Counted from the stretch's first letter, positions 42,574 to 52,006 are shown. The stretch: 60,168 bases of DNA from an uncultured Prevotella sp. (GCA_946404405.1 CAMJDL010000017.1:1-60168), one strand, 5' to 3'. Made by a program: numbers and translations. The notes: a model not told the origin generated them from the sequence alone.

Positions 42574-43936
42574 TCTTAGCAGCACGGGCACGGATGATTC
42601 CCATTACTGTACTCTTAGCCTGACGAATATTGTCGAGCAGTGGGCGATGGGCTGGACACGTAAACTGGCATGAGCCACACTCGATACAGCTGACAACCTC
42701 TTCTTTCTCGGCACGTTCCCAATTCTTAATAGCAGCAAGTTTTGCCAACAAGTAAGGCTCTAAACCCATTGGACATGCCGAAACACATTTAGCACAGCGG
42801 ATACAGGGGTTAGGTTCCTTGCGGAATGCCTCCTCGTCAGAGATAATGGTCACAGAGTTGGTACCCTTGCAGATAGGAACTTCAACAGAAGTCAAAGCCT
42901 TACCCATCATTGGACCACCAGCCAGCAACTTATTGTCACCCTCAGGCATACCGCCACAAGCATCAATCAAATCTTTCATGGGGGTACCCATACGAACGAG
43001 GAAGTTGCCAGGATTTGCCAACTTCTTACCTGTTACCGTGGTGTAACGCTCAAACAATGGTTTATGCTTCATCACAGCCTCGTAGACAGCAAAGGCAGTA
43101 CCAACATTTTGCACGATAGCACCTACGTTTACGGGAATTGCAGGAGGTGCAGGCACCTGACGATTGATGACGGCATCGACGAGTTGCTTTTCGCCACCTT
43201 GTGGATAACGTTGTTTCAGGGGCACCACTTCTACGCTGTATTCCGAAGTACCGAATGCTTCGGCACACTTGCGTGTAAGCAATTCAATGGCGGGCATCTT
43301 GTTGGTCTCAATACCGATATATCCCTTAGTGACTTTTGCCCCCTTCATCAACAGCTCCAAACCCACGAGAATCTCGTCGGCATGCTCCATCATCAGACGG
43401 AAATCTGCAGTGATGTAGGGTTCGCACTCTACGGCGTTGATAATCACGCACTCAGCCTTGGCAGTTGGTGGCGGACAAAGTTTGATGAAGGTGGGGAAAC
43501 ATGCACCACCCATACCAACAACGCCTGCCGTCTTAATACGTTCGACGATTTCCTCTGGCGTCAGTTCTGGATGGTCTTTCACCAGTTCTAACTTGTCTGA
43601 GCGGTCGATGGTCTCTTCCCATTCGTCGCCTTCTACATTAATAATAATAACGGGTTTACGGTAACCAGTGGCATCGATGGCGGTATCAATCTTGAATACG
43701 GTGCCACTGACGCTACTATAAATGGGAGCCGACACAAAACCACCAGCCTCAGCAATCATGGTACCAACCTTCACTTTGTCACCTTTGGCGACTACGGGCT
43801 TGGCAGGAGCTCCAATATGCTGTCCTAAGGGGAATATAGCCTGTTTAGGTAGGGCAGCGACCTGCGTTGCAGCCTCGTGAGTCAGCTTGTTCTCTTCGGG
43901 GTGTACACCACCAATACGGAATGTTCTTATGTTCAT
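42566..43936 (-). CDS. rnfC: Rnf complex subunit C, NADH-binding
   Basis: A 456-residue peripheral subunit that holds FMN and the NAD(H) site. N-terminal barrel-sandwich region (about 1-120), a Rossmann-like central domain with GMGGACFPTFIKL, an SLBB domain, and two 4Fe-4S motifs, CIRCAKCVSACP (about 377) and CIECGSCQFTCP (about 415). It lacks the long Ala/Lys-rich C-terminal tail of the E. coli protein. Its ATG overlaps the rnfB stop (ATGA). Confidence 0.95.
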   Translation of the reverse strand: MNIRTFRIGGVHPEENKLTHEAATQVAALPKQAIFPLGQHIGAPAKPVVAKGDKVKVGTMIAEAGGFVSAPIYSSVSGTVFKIDTAIDATGYRKPVIIINVEGDEWEETIDRSDKLELVKDHPELTPEEIVERIKTAGVVGMGGACFPTFIKLCPPPTAKAECVIINAVECEPYITADFRLMMEHADEILVGLELLMKGAKVTKGYIGIETNKMPAIELLTRKCAEAFGTSEYSVEVVPLKQRYPQGGEKQLVDAVINRQVPAPPAIPVNVGAIVQNVGTAFAVYEAVMKHKPLFERYTTVTGKKLANPGNFLVRMGTPMKDLIDACGGMPEGDNKLLAGGPMMGKALTSVEVPICKGTNSVTIISDEEAFRKEPNPCIRCAKCVSACPMGLEPYLLAKLAAIKNWERAEKEEVVSCIECGSCQFTCPAHRPLLDNIRQAKSTVMGIIRARAAKKN

Positions 43937-44802
43937 GCTTGTTCCTCCTTCTCTTCTTTAGGTTCTACAGGTTTAGGTGCCGGGAAGTTGACTGCGTGAA
44001 TGGCGCCCGTAGGACATACGGCAACACACTTGCGACAAATACGGCACTTATCGTTATCAATGTAACAGACGTTGTTCTCTACCTTGATAGCCTCGAACTT
44101 ACATTCCTTCTCACACTTGCCACAACCTATACAAGCAGCCTTACAAGCTTTCATGGCTACAGGACCCTTATCTTTGTTGACACAGGAAACGAATACGCGA
44201 CGTCCTTTTGGCCCTTTCTTGCGGAGTTCGATGATGTTGCGTGGACAAGCCTTTGCGCAAGCACCACAAGAGGTACATTTCTCTTCGTCAACCTCTGGCA
44301 AACCTGTCTCTGGGTTTATGCTGATGGCATCGAACTGGCATGCAGCAACACAGTCGCCACAACCCAGACAGCCATAGCCGCACGCTGTTTCGCCAGCACC
44401 ACAGGCGTTCATCGCTGCACAAGTACGCAGACCACTGTACTCTGCAATCTTGGGGCGCAATGCACATGTTCCGTTACAACGCACAACGGCAACTTGCGGC
44501 TCACCGTTGGCAATGGCCATTCCCAAGAGGTCGGCCACTTTACCCATCACTTCTTGTCCGCCCACAGGACACATCAGTCCTTCAAGGCTACCAGCATCAG
44601 CACCTTTAACCAATGCATCAGCCAAACCACCACATCCAGCGAAGCCGCATCCGCCACAGTTTGCACCAGGCAGTTGCTCTGTAACCTGAGCAATACGCGG
44701 GTCTTCGTAGACATAGAACTTCTTGGAGCAGACGTACAGTACGAGAGCGGCTATCAGTCCGATGGCGCCCAGTACTAATACTGCAATCAAAATGAAATTC
44801 AT
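43933..44802 (-). CDS. rnfB: Rnf complex subunit B, ferredoxin-accepting
   Basis: A 289-residue iron-sulfur protein with one N-terminal membrane helix (about 5-25). A 4Fe-4S site with CGGCGFAGCGG and a later Cys (about 48-75) is followed by a string of ferredoxin-type motifs: CGYGCLGCGDCVAACQ, CTSCGACAKACP, CIGCGKCEKECK and CRICRKCVAVCP. It takes electrons from reduced ferredoxin, made for example by pyruvate:ferredoxin oxidoreductase. The C-terminus is Pro/Glu-rich. Confidence 0.95.
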   Translation of the reverse strand: MNFILIAVLVLGAIGLIAALVLYVCSKKFYVYEDPRIAQVTEQLPGANCGGCGFAGCGGLADALVKGADAGSLEGLMCPVGGQEVMGKVADLLGMAIANGEPQVAVVRCNGTCALRPKIAEYSGLRTCAAMNACGAGETACGYGCLGCGDCVAACQFDAISINPETGLPEVDEEKCTSCGACAKACPRNIIELRKKGPKGRRVFVSCVNKDKGPVAMKACKAACIGCGKCEKECKFEAIKVENNVCYIDNDKCRICRKCVAVCPTGAIHAVNFPAPKPVEPKEEKEEQA

Positions 44803-44834
44803 AAAGTTACTTGTTTATTATGTTTATAATGTTT

Positions 44835-45242
44835 TTATTCAATGTCGAAAGCAAATTTCTCACGATGTTTATGACGAAGCATATATAATACTCCGTAGTA
44901 GGGTAGAAGAGAGATCAATGCACTTAGGCCTGCCGTAGCTTCATCGCCCGTAAACCAGAGCACCAGAGCCAGTACCACAACGAGTAAAACAAAGGGATAG
45001 GCAAAACCAAAAAGCAAAGCTTGGGTAGCCATCTGAGACGATGCTGTTACCGTAACGGTATCGCCCACTTTCAGGTTGCCGGCCGTTTTGTACACATCGA
45101 TTATTTTCTCCTTAGACTCTGCTGCATTGCAATATCCTGCCACCTTACAGGCAGCACAAGCTGAAGTCTGGACGATTCTGACGTGTATACACCTTTCGTC
45201 TATGCTTTCAATAATCCCCGAATGACTTATTTTAGTACTCAT
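44835..45242 (-). CDS. rseC: RseC/MucC-family membrane protein
   Basis: A 135-residue protein of the SoxR-reducing-system RseC family. An N-terminal beta domain holds the Cys-rich motif CAACKVAGYC (about residues 32-41), and two transmembrane helices follow (about 75-120). In Bacteroidales such a gene commonly heads the rnf operon, as here (32 nt before rnfB), so it may help assemble or repair iron-sulfur subunits. That role is inferred. Confidence 0.88.
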   Translation of the reverse strand: MSTKISHSGIIESIDERCIHVRIVQTSACAACKVAGYCNAAESKEKIIDVYKTAGNLKVGDTVTVTASSQMATQALLFGFAYPFVLLVVVLALVLWFTGDEATAGLSALISLLPYYGVLYMLRHKHREKFAFDIE

Positions 45243-45270
45243 TAATTTGTCATGTCGACCTTACAATTTG

Positions 45271-45278
45271 CAAAGGTA
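45271..45278 (-). promoter_or_regulatory. -7 box of the rseC-rnf operon
   Basis: TACCTTTG on the minus strand, 28 nt before the rseC ATG. It is the only promoter box seen for the seven-gene run and possibly for GH51 too. Confidence 0.55.
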
Positions 45279-45363
45279 CAAAAGAAATATTAATTAAGAA
45301 TCATAAATTATAAGTTTTTTCAAAAAAAAATCGCAATCGTTTGCAGGTTTCCATTCTTTTTCT

Positions 45364-45371
45364 TACTTTTG
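45364..45371 (+). promoter_or_regulatory. -7 box of the acidic protein gene
   Basis: TACTTTTG, 25 nt before the chosen ATG at 45397. An in-frame ATG at 45373 almost touches the box and cannot be the start of a transcript from it. Confidence 0.55.
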
Positions 45372-45396
45372 CATGGTCAAACAATACATAAGAACG

Positions 45397-45837
45397 ATGA
45401 AAGCAACAGATCAAACCTTACAGCAATTGGAACGTGCGCTTCGAAAAGTAACGGAGAAATTTCCCGATACGGAAGAGGCATCATTACTTACCGACATTCA
45501 TATTCGAGTGACACAGGATACTGGTGAGGTAATGGTGTTTGACGACGACGAGCAGGAGTTGACACGTTGTGTTGTAGAGCAATGGATTGACAACAAAGAT
45601 GACGATTTCTACAACGATGTCGCATCGGCACTTCGTATGGTTATCAACAAACATAAGGAGAGCATTGACGCCATGTCGATACTGAAGCCTTTCTCTTTTG
45701 TTCTGGAGGATGATGACAAGGAAACCATAGCCGAACTCTACGTTGTTGACGACGATACGGTTATCATTGACGAGGAGTTGATGGCTGGTCTCGATAAGGA
45801 CCTTGACGACTTCTTTGCAAAACTGATTAGTGAGTAA
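45397..45837 (+). CDS. Acidic conserved hypothetical protein
   Basis: I do not recognise this 146-residue cytoplasmic protein. It is strongly acidic, with runs such as FDDDEQE, NKDDDF, LEDDDKE and VDDDT, and predicted alpha/beta content. There is no signal peptide or membrane segment. It stands alone between divergent rseC and convergent GH73, with its own promoter. The acidity suggests a protein- or metal-binding role, but nothing more can be said. Confidence 0.7.
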   Translation: MKATDQTLQQLERALRKVTEKFPDTEEASLLTDIHIRVTQDTGEVMVFDDDEQELTRCVVEQWIDNKDDDFYNDVASALRMVINKHKESIDAMSILKPFSFVLEDDDKETIAELYVVDDDTVIIDEELMAGLDKDLDDFFAKLISE

Positions 45838-45842
45838 TCTTC

Positions 45843-46751
45843 TTATCTTACTCTGAGCGGTTCACCTACACGGATTATGTAGTCAGGAGACAAATCGTTC
45901 ATTTTGTATAGATTCTTTAGTCGAATGCCGTATCTTTGTGAAATACTGTACATTGACTCGCCATTCTTTACGTAATGAATATGCTCTTTGTATTCTTTGG
46001 GGGCTTTACGACGCTTTTTCTGTAACCATACGTATTCGCCCTCTTCCAGGACGTCATTTTTGTCGCGTTCGTTAAACTTGGCCAGCTTGCGATATGACAC
46101 ATCAACATCTTCCGCTATACTACGGAAGGTGTCGCCCTTACGAGCCACTACATAGTAGTTGTTGTTAAACTCATGCACTTGGCGCAGAATTCCACCCTGA
46201 TGGCGTACCTGTTCCAATTGGTATTTGTCAACGTGGTGTTCAGTATCGTAGCGATACAGTTTGTAGAGTTCGATAATCTCTATCAGACGAGAGGCATAAG
46301 TCGGACTCGTGGCATAGCCACAGGCCTTCAAACCTTTGGCCCAACCCTTATAGTCAGTTTGCTTTAGACTGAACAAACTGCTATAGCGTTTGCTGCTGGT
46401 GAGGAAAACAGAGTGGTCCTGATAACTCTCGTATGCACTATCGTAAGCTCGGAAGCACTCGCCAAGTTCGTCATCGTCATGATACGACTTTCGTCCTGTC
46501 CACCCATGACATTTAATGCCAAAATGGTTGTTGGCCTTGCGTGTTAATTCACTACGTCCTGCTCCTGATTCCAATACACCTTGTGCCAACGTGATGCTGG
46601 CAGGAATATGGTACTTCAGCATCTGCTCGATGGCCACATCCTTGTATGTGTCAAAATAATCCTGATAACGCTGATTCCACACAGCTTGTTGTGCAGAAGC
46701 TTCTAACGAGGCTAAAAATAGGCCAAAAATAAGAAATATATATCGTCCCAT
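45843..46751 (-). CDS. Exported glucosaminidase (GH73) with two LysM domains
   Basis: A 302-residue cell wall hydrolase. Signal peptide about 1-20, GH73/FlgJ-like domain about 25-165 with catalytic Glu in LAQGVLESGAG and the motif NNHFGIKC, then LysM domains at about 200-245 (YYVVARKGDTFRSIAE) and 258-302 (YVKNGESMYSISQRYG). It should cut the N-acetylglucosaminyl bond in peptidoglycan, held to it by LysM. The gene is divergent from cdd with interlocked promoters. Confidence 0.92.
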   Translation of the reverse strand: MGRYIFLIFGLFLASLEASAQQAVWNQRYQDYFDTYKDVAIEQMLKYHIPASITLAQGVLESGAGRSELTRKANNHFGIKCHGWTGRKSYHDDDELGECFRAYDSAYESYQDHSVFLTSSKRYSSLFSLKQTDYKGWAKGLKACGYATSPTYASRLIEIIELYKLYRYDTEHHVDKYQLEQVRHQGGILRQVHEFNNNYYVVARKGDTFRSIAEDVDVSYRKLAKFNERDKNDVLEEGEYVWLQKKRRKAPKEYKEHIHYVKNGESMYSISQRYGIRLKNLYKMNDLSPDYIIRVGEPLRVR

Positions 46752-46771
46752 GTATTTTTATCATCAATTAT

Positions 46772-46803
46772 TTTGCAAAAGTAAGGAAAAATAATTAAAT
46801 TTG
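46772..46803. promoter_or_regulatory. Interlocked promoters of cdd and the GH73 gene
   Basis: For cdd: TTTG (46772-46775), a 20-bp spacer and TAAATTTG (46796-46803). For GH73: minus-strand TACTTTTG (46783-46776) directly abuts the cdd TTTG. The two promoters share the same 32 bp. Confidence 0.65.
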
Positions 46804-46821
46804 CAACAAAAATCTAAAATT

Positions 46822-47295
46822 ATGGAAGAATTGTTGTTGAAATCCACCGTCAAAGTGGCTCAGATGTCAGAACTTACTGATGCAGAGCGTTCACTTGTTG
46901 AACAAGCCATTGAAGCTACTAATCGTTCGTATGCTCCATATTCTAATTTTAGTGTCGGCGCTGCTATCCTTCTGAAAAACGGTACAACCATTATGGGTTG
47001 CAATCAGGAGAATGCTGCTTTCCCTTCAGGCATTTGTGCAGAGCGAAGCGCAATCTTTGCTGCAGGTGCTCAGTATCCTGACCAGCCTGTAATTATGTTA
47101 GCCATAGCTGCACGAAATGAGAAAGGCGAGTTGCAAGAAGAGCCTGTATCGCCTTGTGGTCCTTGTCGTCAGGTTATCATAGAAACGGAGACGCGTTATA
47201 AGCAACCTGTACGTATATTGCTATATGGAAAGAAGTACATCTACGTGGTAGATGGCATCCGACAACTGATGCCTCTGTCCTTTACCGAATTCTAA
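46822..47295 (+). CDS. cdd: Cytidine deaminase
   Basis: A 157-residue zinc enzyme that turns cytidine and deoxycytidine into uridine forms for pyrimidine salvage. Zinc and catalytic motifs: CAERSAIF (Cys ligand and proton-shuttle Glu) and PCGPCRQV (two Cys ligands); substrate loop SNFSVGAAI. The start at 46822 follows the promoter by 18 nt. The gene ends 9 nt before convergent tetR. Confidence 0.95.
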   Translation: MEELLLKSTVKVAQMSELTDAERSLVEQAIEATNRSYAPYSNFSVGAAILLKNGTTIMGCNQENAAFPSGICAERSAIFAAGAQYPDQPVIMLAIAARNEKGELQEEPVSPCGPCRQVIIETETRYKQPVRILLYGKKYIYVVDGIRQLMPLSFTEF

Positions 47296-47304
47296 GGAAT
47301 AAGC

Positions 47305-47940
47305 CTACTTGTCATCCTTTCCCAAAGCGGAGTTTTCTATTACCTGAAGTCCCTTTTGGGTGCAGAACCCTCTGAGAGGAATTAAAAGCATGTTGGCAAA
47401 CACCTTTTGTATGGTATAACGACTTAGCAGATGTTGGTTCATCACAAATGTGTTGATGGCATTAAACATTTGTGCAACCAGTTCATAATCTACATTCTCT
47501 CGGAAATATCCTTCACGAACACCGCGTTGCAAGAAGCCCAGAAACTGGTCGTACGCGTGCTCGCGTTCCTTATTTAAATACTCTACTACTTTGGGGTACC
47601 TTTGGATATCCTCATAGAATAGTGGATTTACAGAGCCTGTCCTAACGACTCTACGCTGATAGGCCTCCAAGATGATATCCATCACAGATGATGACTCTTG
47701 AGTGAAAGCACGCATTGACTTTTTTGCCTCTTGGTCAAAGTGTACAACACCCTGATACAAAAGCTCTTCCTTATCTTCATAGATTTCGTAGAGCGTACGC
47801 TTAGAAATACTCAGCATCTGCGCTATGTCATCCATTCTGACTGCCTTGACGCCCCGCTCTGCGAAAGCCTTCATGGCTGCTTCCAAGATTCGCCCTTTCA
47901 GCGACTTCTTGTATGCTGTTGTTTCTTTTATTTCTTGCAT
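47305..47940 (-). CDS. TetR-family transcriptional regulator
   Basis: A 211-residue repressor-type protein. The N-terminal helix-turn-helix is classic: ILEAAMKAFAERGVKAVRMD, then IAQMLSISKRTLYEIYEDKEELL. The C-terminal ligand domain is all-helical and not assigned. The ATG at 47940 was chosen over an in-frame TTG at 47961, which lies in the promoter box. It is divergent from maeB, with a 17-bp palindrome between the promoters, so regulation of itself and of maeB is likely. Confidence 0.9.
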   Translation of the reverse strand: MQEIKETTAYKKSLKGRILEAAMKAFAERGVKAVRMDDIAQMLSISKRTLYEIYEDKEELLYQGVVHFDQEAKKSMRAFTQESSSVMDIILEAYQRRVVRTGSVNPLFYEDIQRYPKVVEYLNKEREHAYDQFLGFLQRGVREGYFRENVDYELVAQMFNAINTFVMNQHLLSRYTIQKVFANMLLIPLRGFCTQKGLQVIENSALGKDDK

Positions 47941-47958
47941 ATGTATTAATTTTCGCTG

Positions 47959-47966
47959 CAAAGATA
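47959..47966 (-). promoter_or_regulatory. -7 box of the tetR-type gene
   Basis: TATCTTTG on the minus strand, 18 nt before the ATG at 47940. Confidence 0.55.
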
Positions 47967-47979
47967 GTAAAAAGATTAA

Positions 47980-47996
47980 AAAAACGATACGTTTTT
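47980..47996. promoter_or_regulatory. 17-bp palindrome, candidate TetR operator
   Basis: AAAAACG-ATA-CGTTTTT is a perfect inverted repeat with a 3-bp centre. Its middle (47988) is about 22 bp from both -7 boxes, covering the -33 region of each divergent promoter. This is the expected place for a repressor acting on both genes. Binding is inferred. Confidence 0.6.
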
Positions 47997-48009
47997 CATG
48001 AGTTTTTAT

Positions 48010-48017
48010 TAATTTTG
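48010..48017 (+). promoter_or_regulatory. -7 box of maeB
   Basis: TAATTTTG, 42 nt before the maeB ATG, with the palindrome at the -33 position instead of a TTTG. Confidence 0.5.
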
Positions 48018-48059
48018 CGCCTCAAATAGAAAAGAATTTTCATTTAACCCCACTTTGTT

Positions 48060-50369
48060 ATGGTAAAAATATCCAAAGAAGCGGCCCTGGAATATCATGA
48101 GTCTGGGCGTCCTGGCAAGATTGAAGTAAAGCCTACGAAGGCTTATCGTACACAAACCGACCTTTCGCTGGCTTATTCGCCAGGTGTTGCTTATCCCTGT
48201 CTTGAAATTCAGCAGAATCCTGATGATGCTTACAAATATACCGATAAGGGTAATCTTGTAGCAGTTATCTCTAACGGAACGGCTGTATTGGGACTGGGTG
48301 ATATTGGTGCCATGAGTGGTAAACCCGTTATGGAAGGTAAGGGTTTGCTTTTCAAGATATATGGTGGTATCGACGTGTTTGATATTGAGGTCGACGAGAA
48401 GGATCCTGAAAAATTCTGCGAAGCCGTAGAGCGTATTGCTCCAACCTTCGGTGGTATAAATCTTGAGGACATCAAGGCTCCTGAGTGCTTCTATATTGAA
48501 GAACGTCTGAAGAAAACCCTCAATATCCCTGTGATGCACGATGATCAGCATGGAACGGCCATTATCTCGGCTGCTGGTCTGAAGAATGCTATGGAGGTCA
48601 TTGGCAAGGATATCTCGCAGGTAAAGATTGTCGTGAATGGTGCTGGTGCTGCTGCTATTTCATGTACAAAACTATATATGGCTATTGGTGCGAAGAAAGA
48701 GAATATTGTGATGCTCGATTCCAAAGGTGTAATTTCTATTGGCCGTCAGGATTTGAACGAGCAGAAACGTTTCTTTGCTACTTCGCGTACCGACATCCAT
48801 ACGTTAGCTGAAGCTGTACAGGGTGCAGATGTTTTCGTTGGTCTGTCAAAGGGTAATGTACTTACCAAGGATATGGTCCGTTCAATGGCTGGCAATCCTG
48901 TTATTTTCGCTTTGGCCAACCCGGTACCCGAGATTTCTTACGAGGATGCCATGGATGCCCGTCCTGATGTGCTGATGTCGACGGGTCGTACCGATTATCC
49001 TAACCAGATTAACAACGTCATAGGTTTCCCATACATATTCCGTGGTGCCCTCGATGTTCATGCAACAGCCATCAACGAAGCTATGAAACTTGCTGCTGTC
49101 AACGCCATTGCAGATTTGGCCAAGCAGCCTGTACCTGATGTAGTGAATGATGTCTATAAGGTTAACAACTTGACTTTTGGTCGCGACTATTTCATTCCTA
49201 AACCTGTCGACCCACGACTCATTACTGAGGTTAGTTCAGCTGTAGCTCGTGCAGCTATTGAGAGTGGGGTGGCCCGCAAGCATATCGAAAACTGGGACGA
49301 GTATAAGAAGTCGCTCAGCGTGCTGTTGGGTCAGGAGACCAAACTTACACAGAAGTTATATGCTACTGCTTCTGCTCATCCTCAGCGTGTCGTGTTTGCT
49401 GAGGCTGTCCATCCAACCATGTTGAAGGCTGCTGTACAGGCTTATGCTGAAGGTATCTGTCATCCAGTTCTGTTGGGTAACGATGAGGTTATTGCCAAAC
49501 TCGCTGCAAAACTTGACCTGAATATTGAAGGTATTGAGATTGTCAATCTGCGTCATCCTTCTGAGCAGGAGCGTCGCGAACGCTATGCCCGCATATTGGC
49601 TGAGAAACGCCAGCGTGATGGCTATACCTTCCAAGAGGCCAACGACAAGATGTTCGAACGTAACTACTTTGGTATGATGATGGTTGAGACGGGCGAGGCT
49701 GATGCCTTTATCACAGGTCTCTATACCAAGTATTCGAATACGGTGAAGGTTGTCAAGGAGGTTATTGGTATTCGTCCTGAATTCAATCACTTTGGAGCCA
49801 TGCATATTATCAACTCTCCTAAGGGGACATATTATATTGCAGATACTCTCGTCAACGAGAATCCCGATACTGATACTCTCGTTGACATAGCCAAACTTGC
49901 ATCTACAGCTGTTCGCTTCTTCAACGAAAAGCCTGTTATTAGTATGATGAGTCACTCGAACTTCGGGTCTTCAACAAGTGCAGGAGCCATGAAGGTTAAG
50001 AGTGCTGTTGAGACGATGCAGGAGATGTATCCTGATTTGCCTATTGATGGTGAAATGCAGTTAGATTGCGCACTTGATAATGAGTTGCGCGATGAACAGT
50101 ATCCGTTTACACGTCTGAAAGGTAAGAAGGTCAACACACTTATCTTCCCAAATTTGACGTCAGCCCGTTCGAGTTACAAGATGCTTCAGATGCTGGGCAG
50201 CGATGCTGAGATTATTGGTCCTATCCAGATGGGACTCAACAAGCCTATACATTTCGTTGACTTTGGTGCCAGCGTCCGTGACGTTGTCAATATAGTTGCT
50301 GTGGCTACTATCGATGCCTACGTCGACAAAATTAAGAACCGCATTTCGCAAGTCAGTTCATTCAGATAA
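48060..50369 (+). CDS. maeB: Malic enzyme with C-terminal phosphotransacetylase-like domain
   Basis: A 769-residue MaeB-type enzyme, decarboxylating malate to pyruvate with NADP+ as the usual cofactor. The malic domain (about 1-410) shows LAYSPGVAYPC, VMHDDQHGTA, the nucleotide motif VNGAGAAAISC and LANPVPEI. The C-terminal part (about 430-769) is a phosphate acetyltransferase-like domain, usually regulatory (acetyl-CoA sensing) in this family. Fused length is normal. Control by the divergent TetR protein is suggested by the palindrome upstream. Confidence 0.95.
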   Translation: MVKISKEAALEYHESGRPGKIEVKPTKAYRTQTDLSLAYSPGVAYPCLEIQQNPDDAYKYTDKGNLVAVISNGTAVLGLGDIGAMSGKPVMEGKGLLFKIYGGIDVFDIEVDEKDPEKFCEAVERIAPTFGGINLEDIKAPECFYIEERLKKTLNIPVMHDDQHGTAIISAAGLKNAMEVIGKDISQVKIVVNGAGAAAISCTKLYMAIGAKKENIVMLDSKGVISIGRQDLNEQKRFFATSRTDIHTLAEAVQGADVFVGLSKGNVLTKDMVRSMAGNPVIFALANPVPEISYEDAMDARPDVLMSTGRTDYPNQINNVIGFPYIFRGALDVHATAINEAMKLAAVNAIADLAKQPVPDVVNDVYKVNNLTFGRDYFIPKPVDPRLITEVSSAVARAAIESGVARKHIENWDEYKKSLSVLLGQETKLTQKLYATASAHPQRVVFAEAVHPTMLKAAVQAYAEGICHPVLLGNDEVIAKLAAKLDLNIEGIEIVNLRHPSEQERRERYARILAEKRQRDGYTFQEANDKMFERNYFGMMMVETGEADAFITGLYTKYSNTVKVVKEVIGIRPEFNHFGAMHIINSPKGTYYIADTLVNENPDTDTLVDIAKLASTAVRFFNEKPVISMMSHSNFGSSTSAGAMKVKSAVETMQEMYPDLPIDGEMQLDCALDNELRDEQYPFTRLKGKKVNTLIFPNLTSARSSYKMLQMLGSDAEIIGPIQMGLNKPIHFVDFGASVRDVVNIVAVATIDAYVDKIKNRISQVSSFR

Positions 50370-50372
50370 TCA

Positions 50373-50412
50373 ATAAATAATGGGCTCGCAGAAATGCGGG
50401 CCCATTATTTAT
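50373..50412. terminator. Two-way terminator between maeB and eptA
   Basis: A 13-bp stem (50373-50385 with 50400-50412) plus an inner CGCA/TGCG stem closed by a GAAA tetraloop. A-run and T-run flank both sides, so it serves both convergent genes. Confidence 0.85.
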
Positions 50413-50419
50413 ATTAATC

Positions 50420-52006
50420 CTATTTCATTTTAAAGATATCATAATCCTTGTTGTAGGCTGGCGACTGTATTGACAGTAGGTTGAGTACAGAATGGAATAT
50501 GTAATGTTGCTCAAGAACCGCAGGCAGTTCACCTTCCGGAGCTTTTTCTTTGTTTGATGTGTGCTTATATTCCCTGAAGTTCTCAGATGTCCATACTAAG
50601 AAAGGAATTTCATATTGTACTTTTGGAGCCAGTCGCATTGGCAGACCATGCATGAACATTTTGTTCTCACCGAGCGATTCTCCATGGTCAGAAATAAAGA
50701 TCATAGCACTTTTCCAATCTTCCATAGAGCGCAAGGTATTGATAAGACCATCCAACAGGAAGTCGGTATATCGTATGGTGTTGTCGTATGCATTAATCAG
50801 CATGCCAACATTTTTTTCACCTTCTTCAACATTTCTGGCAACAGGCTTATACACCTCAAACTCCTTAGGATATTTGTCGGCATATTTGGGACCATGACTT
50901 GTACTGGTATGAAGAATGATTAGTACTTTATTCTTTGGACTTGACTCAATACGTTCACGGAGTCCCCTATAGAGAATAGCATCATAGGCTTCATTTTCGT
51001 CGGGATATTGAACGCCAAGTTCATCGTCTGTTAGATATTCATCAATATGGATAGGAGGTTCTCCCCAGTTAGTCGTACGCCACGACACATCAACACCTGT
51101 CCTAAAGGCATAGTTAGGCAATATTTCATACAGATCATCGCTGTTTTGGGGTTCAAGAATCGCTTTAGTGCCCGCTGTTGTGTATGTGGCACATGACGTA
51201 GCCTGAAAGACTTTCAGTTCTTTTTGCTTAGATAGGAGTGGATTGGTATCACGCTTATATCCGTAGAGTTGGAAGTTCGCTTTTCTTGCCGACTCGCCAA
51301 TGACAAGCACTACCACGGCTTTCTCTTTATCTGTGATTTTTCCGTCTGGTAGTTTTATCTCCTCAACATTTTCATCATGGTTAAAACTGATGACACGACA
51401 GGTGTTTGCTATATAAGACCATGGCTGCAACAAACCACCTAATTCGGTGTCGTGTTGGCTGATCCATAGCGTCTGGTTGAAATTCATCAACGTAACGACA
51501 AGGACAATGGCCAATGAACTACCGCAATAGATTCCCAGTTTCTTCACTTTACCGAATACTATTGGCTGAAACAGACAATATAAGGCAGGTAGGACGCCAA
51601 AGATAAAGATGAACAGCCACAAAGACCAACTGAAGAATCCAGAGGCTTCTGAGTATCTGGTATTGAATACGTTCTCGATGGTGGTTGCATCTATCATCAC
51701 ACTGTAGGTTATGATGAAATATACAGCCGTAGCATTAATGATGGAAAGAAGCGCAAGCAGGATACGACCCACTATTCTCGTCATATACATCACGAGATAT
51801 GTCATCATGAAGTTTAGTGCCAACATGATAACGACCAATGATGCAAGCAGGAATATCCTCCCACCTAAGTTTTCATTGGTGTTGTTAGCTACATAATTAT
51901 AAAAAGGAATATTGTAAAACAGCAAAGTCCCTATGCTGACTATAATTGAAAAAGCAAAAAGCGAAATGGGCTTGCGTAATAACTGTTGAAGTTTATTTTT
52001 TCTCAT
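50420..52006 (-). CDS. eptA: Phosphoethanolamine transferase, EptA type
   Basis: A 528-residue inner membrane enzyme with five predicted N-terminal helices (to about residue 170) and a periplasmic sulfatase-fold domain. Motifs: VIGESARKANFQLYGY (metal Glu), SCATYT with the catalytic Thr, and ISDHGESLGE with metal Asp/His. The family moves phosphoethanolamine from phosphatidylethanolamine to lipid A. The upstream PAP2 phosphatase gene overlaps it by 14 nt, so the two steps, phosphate removal and phosphoethanolamine addition, are probably linked. Such enzymes affect cationic peptide resistance. Confidence 0.88.
   Translation of the reverse strand: MRKNKLQQLLRKPISLFAFSIIVSIGTLLFYNIPFYNYVANNTNENLGGRIFLLASLVVIMLALNFMMTYLVMYMTRIVGRILLALLSIINATAVYFIITYSVMIDATTIENVFNTRYSEASGFFSWSLWLFIFIFGVLPALYCLFQPIVFGKVKKLGIYCGSSLAIVLVVTLMNFNQTLWISQHDTELGGLLQPWSYIANTCRVISFNHDENVEEIKLPDGKITDKEKAVVVLVIGESARKANFQLYGYKRDTNPLLSKQKELKVFQATSCATYTTAGTKAILEPQNSDDLYEILPNYAFRTGVDVSWRTTNWGEPPIHIDEYLTDDELGVQYPDENEAYDAILYRGLRERIESSPKNKVLIILHTSTSHGPKYADKYPKEFEVYKPVARNVEEGEKNVGMLINAYDNTIRYTDFLLDGLINTLRSMEDWKSAMIFISDHGESLGENKMFMHGLPMRLAPKVQYEIPFLVWTSENFREYKHTSNKEKAPEGELPAVLEQHYIFHSVLNLLSIQSPAYNKDYDIFKMK

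Noticed and set aside
43867..44778. A 303-codon open frame antisense to rnfB
   Set aside because: It mirrors the Cys-rich rnfB codons and has no known protein features; rnfB on the other strand is a clear family member.
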